DNA of 64,000 nt from a bacterium (GTDB lineage Bacteria; Planctomycetota; JAFGQW01), in assembly GCA_030426805.1 (NCBI GenBank), contig JAUHXU010000001.1:1328861-1392860 (forward strand), in the 5' to 3' direction. Under the pieces are notes generated by a model. The model saw only the letters and a list, made by a program, of their open reading frames with translations. It ran no database searches and was not told the DNA's origin. The first letter of the stretch is position 1; each line of letters opens with the position of its first letter. Both the position numbers and the translations under genes were made by a program. Positions 38,194-49,139 of this stretch are shown one piece after another.

Positions 38194-38892
38194 GTGAAAC
38201 GCGCAGCAAAGGCCGACCGCATCCGGTCGATCCTCGACGACCTCTACCCCGCCCCGCCGATTCCACTCGATCACCGCGACCCGTTCACGCTGCTGATCGC
38301 GGTCTTGTTGTCGGCGCAGACGACCGATGCGCGCGTCAATCTCGTGACCCCCGCGCTGTTCGCAATGGCCGATGAGCCGCACGCGATGGCCGCGCTCACC
38401 GAGGCGCAGATCCTGTCGGCGATCAAGACGTGCGGGCTCGCGCCGGGCAAGTCGAAGCGCATCAAGCGACTCGCACAGATCCTCGTCGACGAGCACGGCG
38501 GCGAGGTGCCGCGCGACTTCGACGCGCTCGAGCGCTTGCCCGGTGTCGGCCACAAGACCGCGAGCGTCGTGATGGCGCAGGCGTTCGGGCAGCCGGCGTT
38601 TCCGGTCGACACGCACATCCACCGCCTCGCGGACCGCTGGGGGCTGTCCGACGGTCGGTCGGTCGAGAAGACCGAGCGCGACCTGAAGGCGGTGTTTCCC
38701 GAGTCGACGTGGAGCACCGTGCACCTGCAGATCATCTACTTCGGCCGCGAGTATTGTCCGGCGCGGGGCCACGACCTCACGCTGTGTCCGATCTGCCGCT
38801 GGGCGGCGACGAAGAAGCGCATCGCCGAGGAGACCGCGAAGCTCCCGGCAGCGAAGCGAAGCGCCGCGACGGCGCGGAGTCGACGCGGTTGA
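38194..38892 (+). CDS. nth: Endonuclease III-like DNA glycosylase lacking a complete Fe-S site
   Basis: 232 residues, helix-hairpin-helix glycosylase/AP lyase. LPGVGHKTAS holds the catalytic Lys (K121) and VDTHIHR the Asp (D139). In E. coli Nth four Cys (C-x6-C-x2-C-x5-C) bind [4Fe-4S]; here only C188, C198 and C201 are present, with a 9-residue gap and no fourth Cys, so the cluster is probably absent. Cluster-less Nth homologs exist. The start is GTG at 38194, the position nearest to the family N terminus; an ATG-type start 25 codons earlier is possible. It removes oxidised pyrimidines. The next gene overlaps by TTGA. Confidence 0.88.
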   Translation: MKRAAKADRIRSILDDLYPAPPIPLDHRDPFTLLIAVLLSAQTTDARVNLVTPALFAMADEPHAMAALTEAQILSAIKTCGLAPGKSKRIKRLAQILVDEHGGEVPRDFDALERLPGVGHKTASVVMAQAFGQPAFPVDTHIHRLADRWGLSDGRSVEKTERDLKAVFPESTWSTVHLQIIYFGREYCPARGHDLTLCPICRWAATKKRIAEETAKLPAAKRSAATARSRRG

Positions 38893-40469
38893 AGTTCCTC
38901 GCCTGGGCGCTCATCGTCGCGGCCGCGATCGGGTCGGCGTTCGCGGCCCGCGCGGTGTCGCACGCGACGTCGGCCCACTACGACGAGCCGCTGCACTGCC
39001 GCGCCGGCAGCATCTACCTGGACGGCCGGGGACTCGACGCGGGCGACGGGCCGTTCGACCCGCTGGCCGGCATCACGTCGGTCGCGAACGCCGGCTGGAT
39101 GCAGGCACGCGGCTTCCCGGCGACCCGGAGCGCCGAGCCGGTCACGCGCGACGCACTGCTCGTCGCCCGGCAGGTGAACCACGTCGCTGGCGCGATCGTC
39201 GTGCTCCTGCTCGGCTCGATCGCCGCGTGCTGGTGGGGGCCGTGGGCCGGCGCCGTCGCGGCGATCGCCGCCGCCGCATCGCCCACGCTGCTCGCGCACG
39301 CGGCGATCGTGAGCCCCGACCTGCACACCGCGCTCCTCTCGCTGGTCGCGGCGATCGTCCTCTATCGCTGGCTCTGCGCGCCCCGAGCCGCGACCGCGGC
39401 GGCGTTCGGCGTGCTCGTCGGCATCGGCGCGGCGCTGAAACTCCTGACGCTCGCGATCCCGGCGGCGGGTCTCCTGCTCCTCGCGACGCGACGGCGGTGG
39501 CTGCCCGACGCCGCGCCCTGCGCGCGGGGACGCTGGCTGCGCGGCATCGGGATCGGACTCGGTTGCGCGGTCGCGACGGCGTGGGCGATCCACGCATGCA
39601 CCGGGCTCGGCGATCCCAGCGCGTGGTGCGGCGCCTCGTTCGATCACTGGCGCTGGATGCTCGTCACGGCAGAGACCAAGAGCAAGACACGCACGTTCTT
39701 CGCCGGCGAGGTCGAGCGCAGCCACTACGCGTTCGTGCCGGCGATGCTCGCATTGAAGATCCCGCTGGTGCTGCTCGTCGGTGCCGTGATCGCGGGCGCG
39801 GCCCGACTCGGCCGCCGCGACGCGCGGTCGGCGCCACGCGGGTTCGTGTTCGCGGCGTGGCTCGCGGTCGCCTACGTCGCCGCGATCGCCCTGGCGCGCA
39901 GCCAACTCGGGATCCGGCACGCACTGCCGGCGCTCGTCGTGCTACCGCTCGCGCTCGGGAGTCTCTGGCCGCTCGCCGGCGCGCGCAGCGTGTGGTGGCG
40001 CGGCGCCGTCGTCGCCGGCCTCGCATGGCTCGTCGTCGGCACCGCACGCGTGATGCCGTTTCCGCTCGCCTACGGGAACGCGCTCGCGGGCGGGCCGAAC
40101 GGCGTGCACCGCTGGTTCGTCGACTCGCAGCTCGATTGGGGCCAGGCGTTTCTCGCCCTGCGTGCCTGGCTCGACGCACACCCCGAGGCGCGGCCGATCA
40201 AGCTCGCCTACTTCGGGAGTTGCCGGCCGACGGAGCGGTTCGGCATCGATGCCGAGATCCTGCCCTCGCCGCTCACGCCGGACTTTCTCGCGCCGCCGAA
40301 AGAGGCCGCGCTCCCCGACGACGTGCGCGGCTGGATCGCGATCAGCGAGACCGCGCTGAAGGGCACCTACGCGCGACAGTGCGGGCAACAGACCGACTAC
40401 TACCGTGCGCTGGAATCGCTACCGGTCGTCGCGCGCGTCGGCTACGCAATCCGGATCGTGCGAAGGTAA
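38889..40469 (+). CDS. GT39-like membrane glycosyltransferase (PMT family)
   Basis: 526 residues with about ten hydrophobic segments. Just after the first helix is HYDEP, the catalytic-type Asp-Glu motif of dolichyl/polyprenyl-phosphate sugar:acceptor transferases (GT39/ArnT-like). A large extracytoplasmic C-terminal part (about 390-526) contains DSQLDWGQAF, seen in this family. It would transfer a sugar from a lipid carrier to protein or lipid on the outer face of the inner membrane. The TTG start overlaps the nth stop (TTGA), and starting later would cut the first helix, so TTG is preferred despite being rare. Confidence 0.8.
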   Translation: MKFLAWALIVAAAIGSAFAARAVSHATSAHYDEPLHCRAGSIYLDGRGLDAGDGPFDPLAGITSVANAGWMQARGFPATRSAEPVTRDALLVARQVNHVAGAIVVLLLGSIAACWWGPWAGAVAAIAAAASPTLLAHAAIVSPDLHTALLSLVAAIVLYRWLCAPRAATAAAFGVLVGIGAALKLLTLAIPAAGLLLLATRRRWLPDAAPCARGRWLRGIGIGLGCAVATAWAIHACTGLGDPSAWCGASFDHWRWMLVTAETKSKTRTFFAGEVERSHYAFVPAMLALKIPLVLLVGAVIAGAARLGRRDARSAPRGFVFAAWLAVAYVAAIALARSQLGIRHALPALVVLPLALGSLWPLAGARSVWWRGAVVAGLAWLVVGTARVMPFPLAYGNALAGGPNGVHRWFVDSQLDWGQAFLALRAWLDAHPEARPIKLAYFGSCRPTERFGIDAEILPSPLTPDFLAPPKEAALPDDVRGWIAISETALKGTYARQCGQQTDYYRALESLPVVARVGYAIRIVRR

Positions 40470-40472
40470 GCG

Positions 40473-41039
40473 CTACTTGTAGGTCTTGCCCTTGTGGCGG
40501 ATCCAGCCGCCTTTCTGACGCCCGCCCGGATCGTGGTGCGTCCAGTGGAGCACGCCGCCACGCTCCTCGTATTCGTAGCGCCCGTAGATGTGCACGAGAT
40601 CGCCGCGGGTCAGCGGCACGCGCGGAGCGAGGTCGATGTTGTGGGCGACCTTGAGCGTGCGCCCGGTCGAGATCTCGACGATGAACTGTTGGTGCTTGTG
40701 ACCGACCGTGTCGTCGCGCAGCACGCGGGTCACCTTGCACACGGTCTCGACCCAGACCTTCTTGCGCTTCGCCCGAAAGGCCGACTCGATGATCGCGTCG
40801 CCCTTCTTCGCGATCGCACGAAGGGCGTCGGTCGCATCGGTCGTACTGACGTTCGTCGGCCGGTCCGCGGGCTTCGGCTTCGCCCCCGACTTCGGCTCCG
40901 GAGTCTTCGACGCGCTCGTCGTCGGATCGGCCGGTGAACCGCCCTGCTCGTCTTGCGGCAGCAGCGATCGGCTCAACCACAACGCCGCGAGCACGACGAC
41001 GAACGTCACCACTTTGAACCAGACGGGCTTGCCGGCCAT
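40473..41039 (-). CDS. DUF3465 protein with N-terminal membrane anchor
   Basis: 188 residues. A membrane helix (about 8-26) is followed by a Lys/Pro/Ser-rich linker (30-65) and a C-terminal OB-like DUF3465 domain with the family pattern KVTRVLRDDTVGHKHQQF, KVAHNIDLAPRV and HWTHHDPGGRQKGGW. Members are small, often periplasmic, and of unknown function; nucleic-acid or ligand binding by the OB-like fold is a guess. GGAGGTGAC before the ATG at 41039 fixes the start. Only 3 bp separate it from the convergent GT39 gene. Confidence 0.85.
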   Translation of the reverse strand: MAGKPVWFKVVTFVVVLAALWLSRSLLPQDEQGGSPADPTTSASKTPEPKSGAKPKPADRPTNVSTTDATDALRAIAKKGDAIIESAFRAKRKKVWVETVCKVTRVLRDDTVGHKHQQFIVEISTGRTLKVAHNIDLAPRVPLTRGDLVHIYGRYEYEERGGVLHWTHHDPGGRQKGGWIRHKGKTYK

Positions 41040-41109
41040 GTCACCTCCAACGAAGTCGGAACGCGCAAGGTGTAACACACCCGCCCCCGCGAGAGCGCGC
41101 GTGGAGGAT

Positions 41110-41262
41110 GAGCGTCCCACCGGGGCGTTGCCGGCCTTCGCGTTGTATCCGCAAAAGGTCGCTGCGCCGGATCTGTCCCACTTCGCGTCAAATCCGCGTC
41201 AGCGATCTCTCGCTGCGCCGATCTTGTCCCGTTTCGCGTCAAATCCGCGTCAGCGACCTCTC
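41110..41262. repeat. 51-bp tandem repeat (2 good and 1 degenerate unit)
   Basis: Units 41161-41211 and 41212-41262 are nearly identical: each starts GCTGCGCCG, contains TTCGCGTCAAATCCGCGTC and ends in a GCGAnCTCT-type tail. A decayed third copy (TTCGCGTtgtATCCGC) precedes them at about 41110-41160. The same sequence closes repeat A at 26231-26262 once. It forms the outer end of element B. Confidence 0.75.
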
Positions 41263-41546
41263 GCGCGTTTGATCGATGCGCTTGGCGGCCAGTCTCGTCC
41301 GTATTCGGGGGTTCTGAACGCTTGGCGGGCCGGTTCTGCACCGATTCTCGCGATGCGTGCGCTTGGCACGGCGATTCTGCACCCACTGCCGGTCATTGGC
41401 GGCGCTTTCAATGCACCTTGGTGCAGCATCGGCCCGCGACGCGCATCGATGCCGCGTGTGTGGTGCAGAATCCGCCCGCCAAACGCATTCAACCCGAACG
41501 GGGCCCCCACCTCCCCGAAAGCTCTCGATCCCGAGACCGAGATTGC
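41263..41546 (-). repeat. Modular dispersed repeat, copy B
   Basis: Inverted relative to copy A. The reverse complement begins at 41546 with GCAATCTCGGTCTCGGG and follows copy A along its length, but carries one extra module of about 50 bp (near 41270-41320). Modules on the plus strand: three forward GCGCTTGGC-type units, then two reverse (TGGTGCAG...GCGCAT type). It lies between the divergent DUF3465 and Rrf2 genes, so it occupies most of the 723-bp upstream region of the SUF operon. I see no gene in it. Confidence 0.78.
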
Positions 41547-41577
41547 CTGGCGACACGCCGACAGAACCGGATCCCGC

Positions 41578-41605
41578 TTGACCCGGACCGTAACAGAACT
41601 ATCTT
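41578..41605 (+). promoter_or_regulatory. Candidate promoter of the Rrf2-SUF operon
   Basis: TTGACC (41578-41583), a 16-bp spacer and TATCTT (41600-41605). It lies just outside repeat B and would leave a leader of about 150 nt before the regulator ATG. I found no clear IscR- or SufR-type operator by eye. Confidence 0.45.
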
Positions 41606-41762
41606 GGTACTGATTGTGCTCGGCGCCCGATTGCCCGCCTCGCGGCAGTGCGACTGCCGTCTCGCGTCGAGATCGCGGCGCCCGATCGGGGACGACACAA
41701 CCAGCCGCCCAGTAATGACTTGAGAGGTTCCGGGTCGCCGGGACCGTGACGAGGACCGCCGA

Positions 41763-42203
41763 ATGATCCGCATCACGAAGGTGACCGATCACGGGATCGT
41801 GCTGCTGACGCGCTTCGCGCTCGCCGAGCACGGCACCGTGTTCAACGCGCGCGATCTCGCGGACGCGGAGGACATGACCCAGCCGATGGTCGCGAAGATC
41901 CTGAAGATCCTCGTGGGCGGGGGCATCCTCGAATCGCATCGCGGCGTCAAGGGCGGCTACAGCCTGGCTCGCCGGCCGGAGACGATCACCCTCGAGCACA
42001 TCGTCGCGGCGATGGAGGGGCCGATCGCCGTGACGGAGTGTTCCGTCGCCGACTTCGGCAGCTGCGACCGCGAGTCGTTCTGCAACGTCCGACCGCATTG
42101 GCGAATCATCAACGAGTCGATTCGGACCGCACTCGAGCGCGTGACGCTGCTCGAGTTGGCGGCGCCGGAGCCCGCGCCGGGACTCGCCGGCCAAGGAGAG
42201 TAA
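41763..42203 (+). CDS. Rrf2-family Fe-S-responsive regulator of the SUF operon
   Basis: 146 residues, Rrf2/IscR type. Winged helix in residues 1-70 (recognition region AEDMTQPMVAKILKIL, wing VKGGYSLAR). Three Cys near the C terminus (C93, C101, C107 in TECS...GSCDRESFC) match the [2Fe-2S] ligand set of IscR-like sensors. Members beside suf genes repress or activate the operon according to cluster supply. The regulator is the first gene of the operon, 6 bp before sufB, which suggests autoregulation. Confidence 0.9.
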   Translation: MIRITKVTDHGIVLLTRFALAEHGTVFNARDLADAEDMTQPMVAKILKILVGGGILESHRGVKGGYSLARRPETITLEHIVAAMEGPIAVTECSVADFGSCDRESFCNVRPHWRIINESIRTALERVTLLELAAPEPAPGLAGQGE

Positions 42204-42209
42204 CCGACC

Positions 42210-43655
<1,446 letters not shown>

Positions 43656-43695
43656 CGCCCGCCGGAGATCGAGAAGAAACGAGAACGAGAAAACG

Positions 43696-44454
<759 letters not shown>

Positions 44455-44464
44455 GGAAACGACG

Positions 44465-45760
44465 ATGACGACGACGATCGACTCACCGTTTCACGCGCGC
44501 GTTGCCGGCCTCGCCGAGCAGCTCCGCGGATCGGACGACTGGCGGGCGGCCCTGCGACTCCGCGCGGCCGAGGCGTTCGAGAAGACCGCGTTCCCGACGA
44601 CGAAGCTCGAGGACTGGAAGTACACGAACGTGTCGAGCATCGCGAAGGCGACGTTCGAGGCGGACGACCGGGCGATCGACGACGAGGCACTCGAGCCGAC
44701 CGCGATCCCGGACCTCGACGCGCACCGCATCGTGTTCGTCAACGGCACGTATGCGCCGGAGCTGTCCACGTCGGTCGGACAGGCGGGCATCACGGTCGCA
44801 TCGCTGGCCGGCGCCGTCGAGGCCGACCTCCAGTCGAACCTCGGCACGCAGGCGCCCCCCGAGCAGACCCCGTTCGTCGCGCTCAACACCGCGCTGATGA
44901 ACGACGGTGTAGCCGTCCATGTCGCGAAGGACACGAAGCTCGACAAGCCGCTTCACGTCGTCTTCGTGAGCGCCGTCGGGTCGACCGGCGTCGATTCGCA
45001 CCCGCGCGCGCTCTACGTCCTCGACGCCGGCGCGAACGCGACCGTGATCGAAGACTACGTCTCGGTCGGCGGCACGGCCCCGAGCTTCACGAACCCGGTG
45101 TCCGAAGCGATCCTCGCCGACAACGCGTTCCTCGACCACTATCGCCTGCTGCGCGAGGGTGCGAACGTCTCGCACGTGAGCTACCTGCAGGGCCACCTCG
45201 CCCGCGGGAGCAACTTCACGACCAACGTGCTGTGCGCCGGCGGCGCGCTCGTGCGCAACAACGTCGAGGTCGTGCTCGACGACGAGTCGTGCGAGTGCAC
45301 GCTCAACGGGCTGACGATCGGACACGGCACGCAGCACGTCGACAATCAGACCCGCATCGTGCACGCCAAGCCGCACTGCGAGAGCTATGAACGCTACCGC
45401 GCGATCCTCGACGACGAGTCCGAAGGCGTCTTCAACGGCAAGATCTACGTCGCGAAAGACGCCCAGAAGACCGATGCCGAGCAGGCCAACGACGCGCTCC
45501 TGCTGTCGCGCAAAGCGACGATGAACTCGAAGCCCGAGCTCGAGATCTATGCGGACGACGTGAAGTGCACGCACGGCGCGACGGTCGGTGACCTCGACGA
45601 ATCGAGCCGCTTCTACATGCGCGCTCGCGGAATCGACCGCCAGGAGGCCGACGTGATGTTGACGATGGCGTTCGCCGGCGAGGTGCTCGAGCACTTCGCG
45701 TGCGAGCCGATTCGCGAACTGGCAGCGGCGGCGATCCGCACGCGGTTGAGCGACCGGTAA
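44465..45760 (+). CDS. sufD: SufD scaffold protein
   Basis: 431 residues, partner of SufB in SufBC2D, needed for iron delivery to the scaffold. The N terminus carries the AFEKTAFPTTKLEDWKYTN region shared with SufB/D proteins. The right-handed beta-helix core runs to about 350, with HVDNQTRIVHAKPHCESYE near 295-315, and the C terminus reads YMRARGIDRQEADVML. GGAAACG precedes the ATG. The sufS start is 3 bp after the stop. Confidence 0.95.
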   Translation: MTTTIDSPFHARVAGLAEQLRGSDDWRAALRLRAAEAFEKTAFPTTKLEDWKYTNVSSIAKATFEADDRAIDDEALEPTAIPDLDAHRIVFVNGTYAPELSTSVGQAGITVASLAGAVEADLQSNLGTQAPPEQTPFVALNTALMNDGVAVHVAKDTKLDKPLHVVFVSAVGSTGVDSHPRALYVLDAGANATVIEDYVSVGGTAPSFTNPVSEAILADNAFLDHYRLLREGANVSHVSYLQGHLARGSNFTTNVLCAGGALVRNNVEVVLDDESCECTLNGLTIGHGTQHVDNQTRIVHAKPHCESYERYRAILDDESEGVFNGKIYVAKDAQKTDAEQANDALLLSRKATMNSKPELEIYADDVKCTHGATVGDLDESSRFYMRARGIDRQEADVMLTMAFAGEVLEHFACEPIRELAAAAIRTRLSDR

Positions 45761-45762
45761 CA

Positions 45763-46989
45763 ATGGGCGCGTTCGACGCGGCGGCGCATCGTCGCGACTT
45801 CCCGATTCTCGAGCAGCGCCCGCACGGCAAGCCGCTCGTCTACCTCGACAACGCCGCGACGACGCAGAAGCCGACCGCGGTGATCGACGAGATCGCGCGC
45901 TACTACCGCGAGGACAACGCGAACATTCACCGCGGGGTGCACTGGCTGAGCCAGCGCGCGACCGAGGGATACGAGCGCGCCCGCGGGGACGTCGCGCGCT
46001 TCCTGCACGCGAGCGACGAGCGCGAGATCGTCTTTCTCCGCGGCACGACCGAGGCGGTCAATCTGGTCGCGCACGGCTGGGGACGCGGTGCGATCGGCGC
46101 CGGGGACGCGATCGTGCTCAGCGAACTCGAACACCACAGCAACATCGTCCCGTGGCAAATGCTCGCCGAGGAGGTCGGCGCGACGATCCGCGTCGCACCG
46201 ATCGACGACACCGGCGCGATCGACGTCGCCGCGCTCGAGGCGCTGCTCGACGAGCGGACGAAGCTCGTCGCGGTCTCGCACGTGTCCAACGCACTCGGCA
46301 CGATCAACCCGGTGGCGGCCATCACCGAGGCCGCACATCGCGTCGGCGCGAAGGTCCTCGTGGACGGCGCGCAGGCGTGCGCGCACGAGCCGGTGGACGT
46401 GCAGGCCCTCGGATGCGACTTCTACGCGATCAGCGCGCACAAGATGTACGGGCCGACGGGCATCGGTGCACTCTGGGGACGCCTGGCGCTCCTCGAATCG
46501 ATGGCGCCGTTCCAGGGCGGCGGCGAGATGATCGCGCGCGTGACGTTCGAGAAGACGACCTACAACGAGGTCCCGCACAAGTTCGAAGCGGGGACGCCGG
46601 ACATCGCCGGCGTCTTCGGCTTCGGTGCCGCGATCCGCTACCTCGATGCCATCGGCCTCGAGGCGATCGCGGCCCACGAACACGCGCTGCTCGTCGACGC
46701 GACCGAGCGCGTCTCGGCGATCGACGGCATCACCGTGATCGGCACCGCGGCCGCCAAGGCCGGCATTCTCAGCTTCACGATCGACGGGGTCCACCCGCAC
46801 GACGCCGGCACGATTCTCGACCTCGAAGGCGTCGCGGTACGCACCGGTCACCACTGTGCCCAGCCGGTGATGGACCACTTCGGCGTACCCGCGACGGTGC
46901 GCGCCTCGTTCGGACTCTACAATACGAAGGAAGACGTCGACGCGCTCGTCACCGGGCTCGCCCGGGTGCGCGAGACGTTCGTGGGGTGA
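45763..46989 (+). CDS. sufS: Cysteine desulfurase SufS
   Basis: 408 residues, PLP enzyme that gives persulfide sulfur for cluster assembly. YLDNAATTQKP at the N terminus, the PLP Lys in SAHKMYGPTG (about 225), and the catalytic Cys in TGHHCAQPVM (about 365) are intact. ATG at 45763 is chosen as it is 2 bp after the sufD stop; the longer frame shadows sufD. The group II arrangement fits use with SufU, encoded next. Confidence 0.96.
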   Translation: MGAFDAAAHRRDFPILEQRPHGKPLVYLDNAATTQKPTAVIDEIARYYREDNANIHRGVHWLSQRATEGYERARGDVARFLHASDEREIVFLRGTTEAVNLVAHGWGRGAIGAGDAIVLSELEHHSNIVPWQMLAEEVGATIRVAPIDDTGAIDVAALEALLDERTKLVAVSHVSNALGTINPVAAITEAAHRVGAKVLVDGAQACAHEPVDVQALGCDFYAISAHKMYGPTGIGALWGRLALLESMAPFQGGGEMIARVTFEKTTYNEVPHKFEAGTPDIAGVFGFGAAIRYLDAIGLEAIAAHEHALLVDATERVSAIDGITVIGTAAAKAGILSFTIDGVHPHDAGTILDLEGVAVRTGHHCAQPVMDHFGVPATVRASFGLYNTKEDVDALVTGLARVRETFVG

Positions 46990-46991
46990 GC

Positions 46992-47447
46992 ATGGATCTG
47001 CAAGAGCTCTACCAGGAGATCATCGTCGACCACTCCAAGGCGCCCCGCAACCACGGGCCGCTCGACGGTGCCAATCGCCAAGCCGACGGTGACAACCCGT
47101 TGTGCGGAGATCAGATCACCATCTACCTGGACATGGACGGCGACGTGGTCCGCGACGTGCGCTTCGAGGGCAAGGGGTGCGCGATTTCGACGGCGGCCGC
47201 GTCGCTCTTCACCGAGGCCGTGCGCGGCAAGACGCGCGACGAGGTCGAGGCGCTGTGCGCGTCCTACCTCGCGATGGTGAAGGACAGCGACGCGCTGCCC
47301 GACGTCGACGCGCTCGGGCAACTCGCCGCGCTGCACGGCGTGAGCCGCTTTCCGATGCGGGTCAAGTGTGCGACGCTCGCCCCCCACACGGTGCTCGCCG
47401 CACTGCGTGGCGACGGTGCGACGTCGACCGAGTCGGAGGACGCATGA
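46992..47447 (+). CDS. sufU: SufU sulfur-transfer protein
   Basis: 151 residues. Zinc-binding SufU (IscU-like) accepts sulfur from SufS. Conserved ligands C38 (NPLCGD), D40, C63 (GKGCAIS) and C126 (RVKCATL) are present. SufU with SufBCDS is typical of Gram-positive and several deep-branching phyla; E. coli uses SufE in its place. The ATG follows sufS by 2 bp, and the next gene overlaps its stop by ATGA. Confidence 0.94.
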   Translation: MDLQELYQEIIVDHSKAPRNHGPLDGANRQADGDNPLCGDQITIYLDMDGDVVRDVRFEGKGCAISTAAASLFTEAVRGKTRDEVEALCASYLAMVKDSDALPDVDALGQLAALHGVSRFPMRVKCATLAPHTVLAALRGDGATSTESEDA

Positions 47448-47806
47448 TGAACGACACGCCAGCACCGGACATGCCGGCACCGGACGCATCGAACGATCCG
47501 CACGCGAGCCTCCGCGACGACATCGTCGAGGCGCTGCGCACGATCTACGACCCGGAGATTCCGGTCAACATCTACGACATGGGACTGATCTACGAGGTCG
47601 CGATCGACGACAACGCCGAAGCGGTCGTCACGATGACGCTCACGTCGCCGAATTGCCCGGTGGCCGAGTCGCTTCCCGCCGAGGTCGAACAGAAGGTCAA
47701 GGCGGTGCCGGGCCTCAGCGACGGCAAGGTCAACCTCGTCTGGGAGCCGCCGTGGTCGATGGACCGCATGACCGAAGCGGCGAAGCTCGAGCTCGGCATG
47801 CTGTGA
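47444..47806 (+). CDS. sufT: SufT-like MIP18 (DUF59) protein
   Basis: 120 residues. After an Ala/Pro/Asp-rich 25-residue lead comes a MIP18 domain: LRTIYDPEIPVNIYDMGLIY and LTSPNCPVAESLP, with the conserved Cys. SufT/PaaD-like proteins aid maturation of Fe-S enzymes under high demand. GGAGGA sits just before the ATG, which overlaps the sufU stop (ATGA). The gene closes the SUF set, but its own stop overlaps the pseudouridine synthase start (GTGA). Confidence 0.92.
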   Translation: MMNDTPAPDMPAPDASNDPHASLRDDIVEALRTIYDPEIPVNIYDMGLIYEVAIDDNAEAVVTMTLTSPNCPVAESLPAEVEQKVKAVPGLSDGKVNLVWEPPWSMDRMTEAAKLELGML

Positions 47807-48492
47807 GCGAAGCGGCCGCGCCGATCCCGGTCCTGCACGAAGACGAGTCGCTGATCGCGGTCGACAAGCCGAGCGGGATGTTCGTGCACCGGACCGCGCT
47901 CGGACCGGATCGTCGGGTGCTCGTGAAGGTGCTCGGCGATCAGATCGGCAGACGGCTCTTTCCGGTGCACCGCCTCGACCGAGCGACGTCCGGCGTGATC
48001 CTGTTCGGCTTCTCCTCGGAGGCGGCTCGGGCGGTCCACGACGCGCTGCGCGCACCCAGCGCGCGCAAGCGCTACGTCGCGGTCGTCCGCGGCACGACGG
48101 AGCCGACGTTCTCGTCGGAGCGCCCCCTGACGAACCGGCGGACCGGCAAGAAACAGGAGGCGCGCACCGACTTCGAGACTCTCGCGTCGTTCTTCCGCCT
48201 GTCCATCGTTCGTGCGACGATCCACACCGGGCGTCAAAACCAGATCCGTCGGCACCTGTCGCACCTCGCGCACCAGGTGATCGGCTGCACGAGCTACGGC
48301 AAGGGCAAGATCAACCAGTTCTTCCGCGACGAATACGGGCTGCCGCGCCTGTGCCTGCACGCGAGCGACGTCACGCTCGAACACCCCGACTCGGGCGAGC
48401 CGATCACGATCCGTGCCCCACTCGCCGACGATCTGCGGGCGTTCCTCCTCCGCCTGCCGGACGTCGATCGCGCGGTCGTCGAATCGCTGTGA
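47803..48492 (+). CDS. RluA-family pseudouridine synthase (TruC-like)
   Basis: 229 residues, without an S4 domain. The catalytic Asp lies in FPVHRLDRATSG (about residue 55), followed by HTGRQNQIRRHL. Size and context of motifs match TruC, which makes pseudouridine 65 in some tRNAs. The GTG start overlaps the sufT stop (GTGA), so it is translated with the SUF operon. Pairing an RNA-modifying enzyme with Fe-S assembly has no obvious biochemical reason. TruC is favoured over RluA but not proven. Confidence 0.88.
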   Translation: MSEAAAPIPVLHEDESLIAVDKPSGMFVHRTALGPDRRVLVKVLGDQIGRRLFPVHRLDRATSGVILFGFSSEAARAVHDALRAPSARKRYVAVVRGTTEPTFSSERPLTNRRTGKKQEARTDFETLASFFRLSIVRATIHTGRQNQIRRHLSHLAHQVIGCTSYGKGKINQFFRDEYGLPRLCLHASDVTLEHPDSGEPITIRAPLADDLRAFLLRLPDVDRAVVESL

Positions 48493-48495
48493 CGG

Positions 48496-49062
48496 TCAGG
48501 CGGTCGGGGGGAGCGCGTCCTTGTCCCACGCGACGTCGCCGTCGCCGGCCGACGCGTTCGCGAAGCGCGCCGCCGCGAAGAAGAAGTCGGACGCGCGGTT
48601 GATGAACCGCAGCACGTGCTCGTCGACGGCCTCGGCGCGTGCGAGTGTCACGATGCTGCGCTCCGCTCGACGACAAACGGTGCGCGCCAAGTGCAGCATC
48701 GCAGCGAGTTGCGTCCCCCCCGGGAGCACGAATGTCGTAATGTCGCCGGCGACGCCCTGGAATCGGTCGATCGCGCGCTCGAGCGCAGCGACGTCTTCGT
48801 CGGTGATCCGCGTCGGCTCGAAGCCGGCGCCGGGCGGCGTCGCGAGATTCGACGAGCAGTTGAACAGCCGATGCTGCACGAACGCGAGCATCGCTTCGAG
48901 GTCGCCGGTCGCTCCGGACGCCCGGCACAGCCCCACCCAGCCGTTCAACTCGTCGACGTCGCCGTAGGCGCTGACGCGCGGCGCGTCCTTCAGCAGCCGC
49001 TTGCCGTCGGCCAACGAGGTCTCGCCGCCGTCACCCACGCGCGTGTAGATCCGTCCGCCCAT
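48496..49062 (-). CDS. PduO-type cob(I)alamin adenosyltransferase
   Basis: 188 residues. It makes adenosylcobalamin from ATP and cob(I)alamin. TRVGDGGETSL near the N terminus is the ATP-binding motif, and VCRRAERSIV and FINRASDFFF are family signatures. ATG at 49062 is preferred over GTG 49065 because AAGGAG lies 6 nt before it. The window also has MetH, another corrinoid user, but no adenosylcobalamin-dependent mutase. It is convergent with the pseudouridine synthase, 3 bp apart. Confidence 0.93.
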   Translation of the reverse strand: MGGRIYTRVGDGGETSLADGKRLLKDAPRVSAYGDVDELNGWVGLCRASGATGDLEAMLAFVQHRLFNCSSNLATPPGAGFEPTRITDEDVAALERAIDRFQGVAGDITTFVLPGGTQLAAMLHLARTVCRRAERSIVTLARAEAVDEHVLRFINRASDFFFAAARFANASAGDGDVAWDKDALPPTA

Positions 49063-49139
49063 CACCGGCTCCTTCCGAACGCTCAGGTCGTTCTTCCCGA
49101 AACCCTACTCCGGCACGAGCCGCAGGTCGAGGCGCTGCT

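Noticed and set aside
41152..41552. Small hypothetical genes inside repeat B and A
   Set aside because: They read through the repeat units in several frames and lack starts, ribosome sites and homologous frames between copies.
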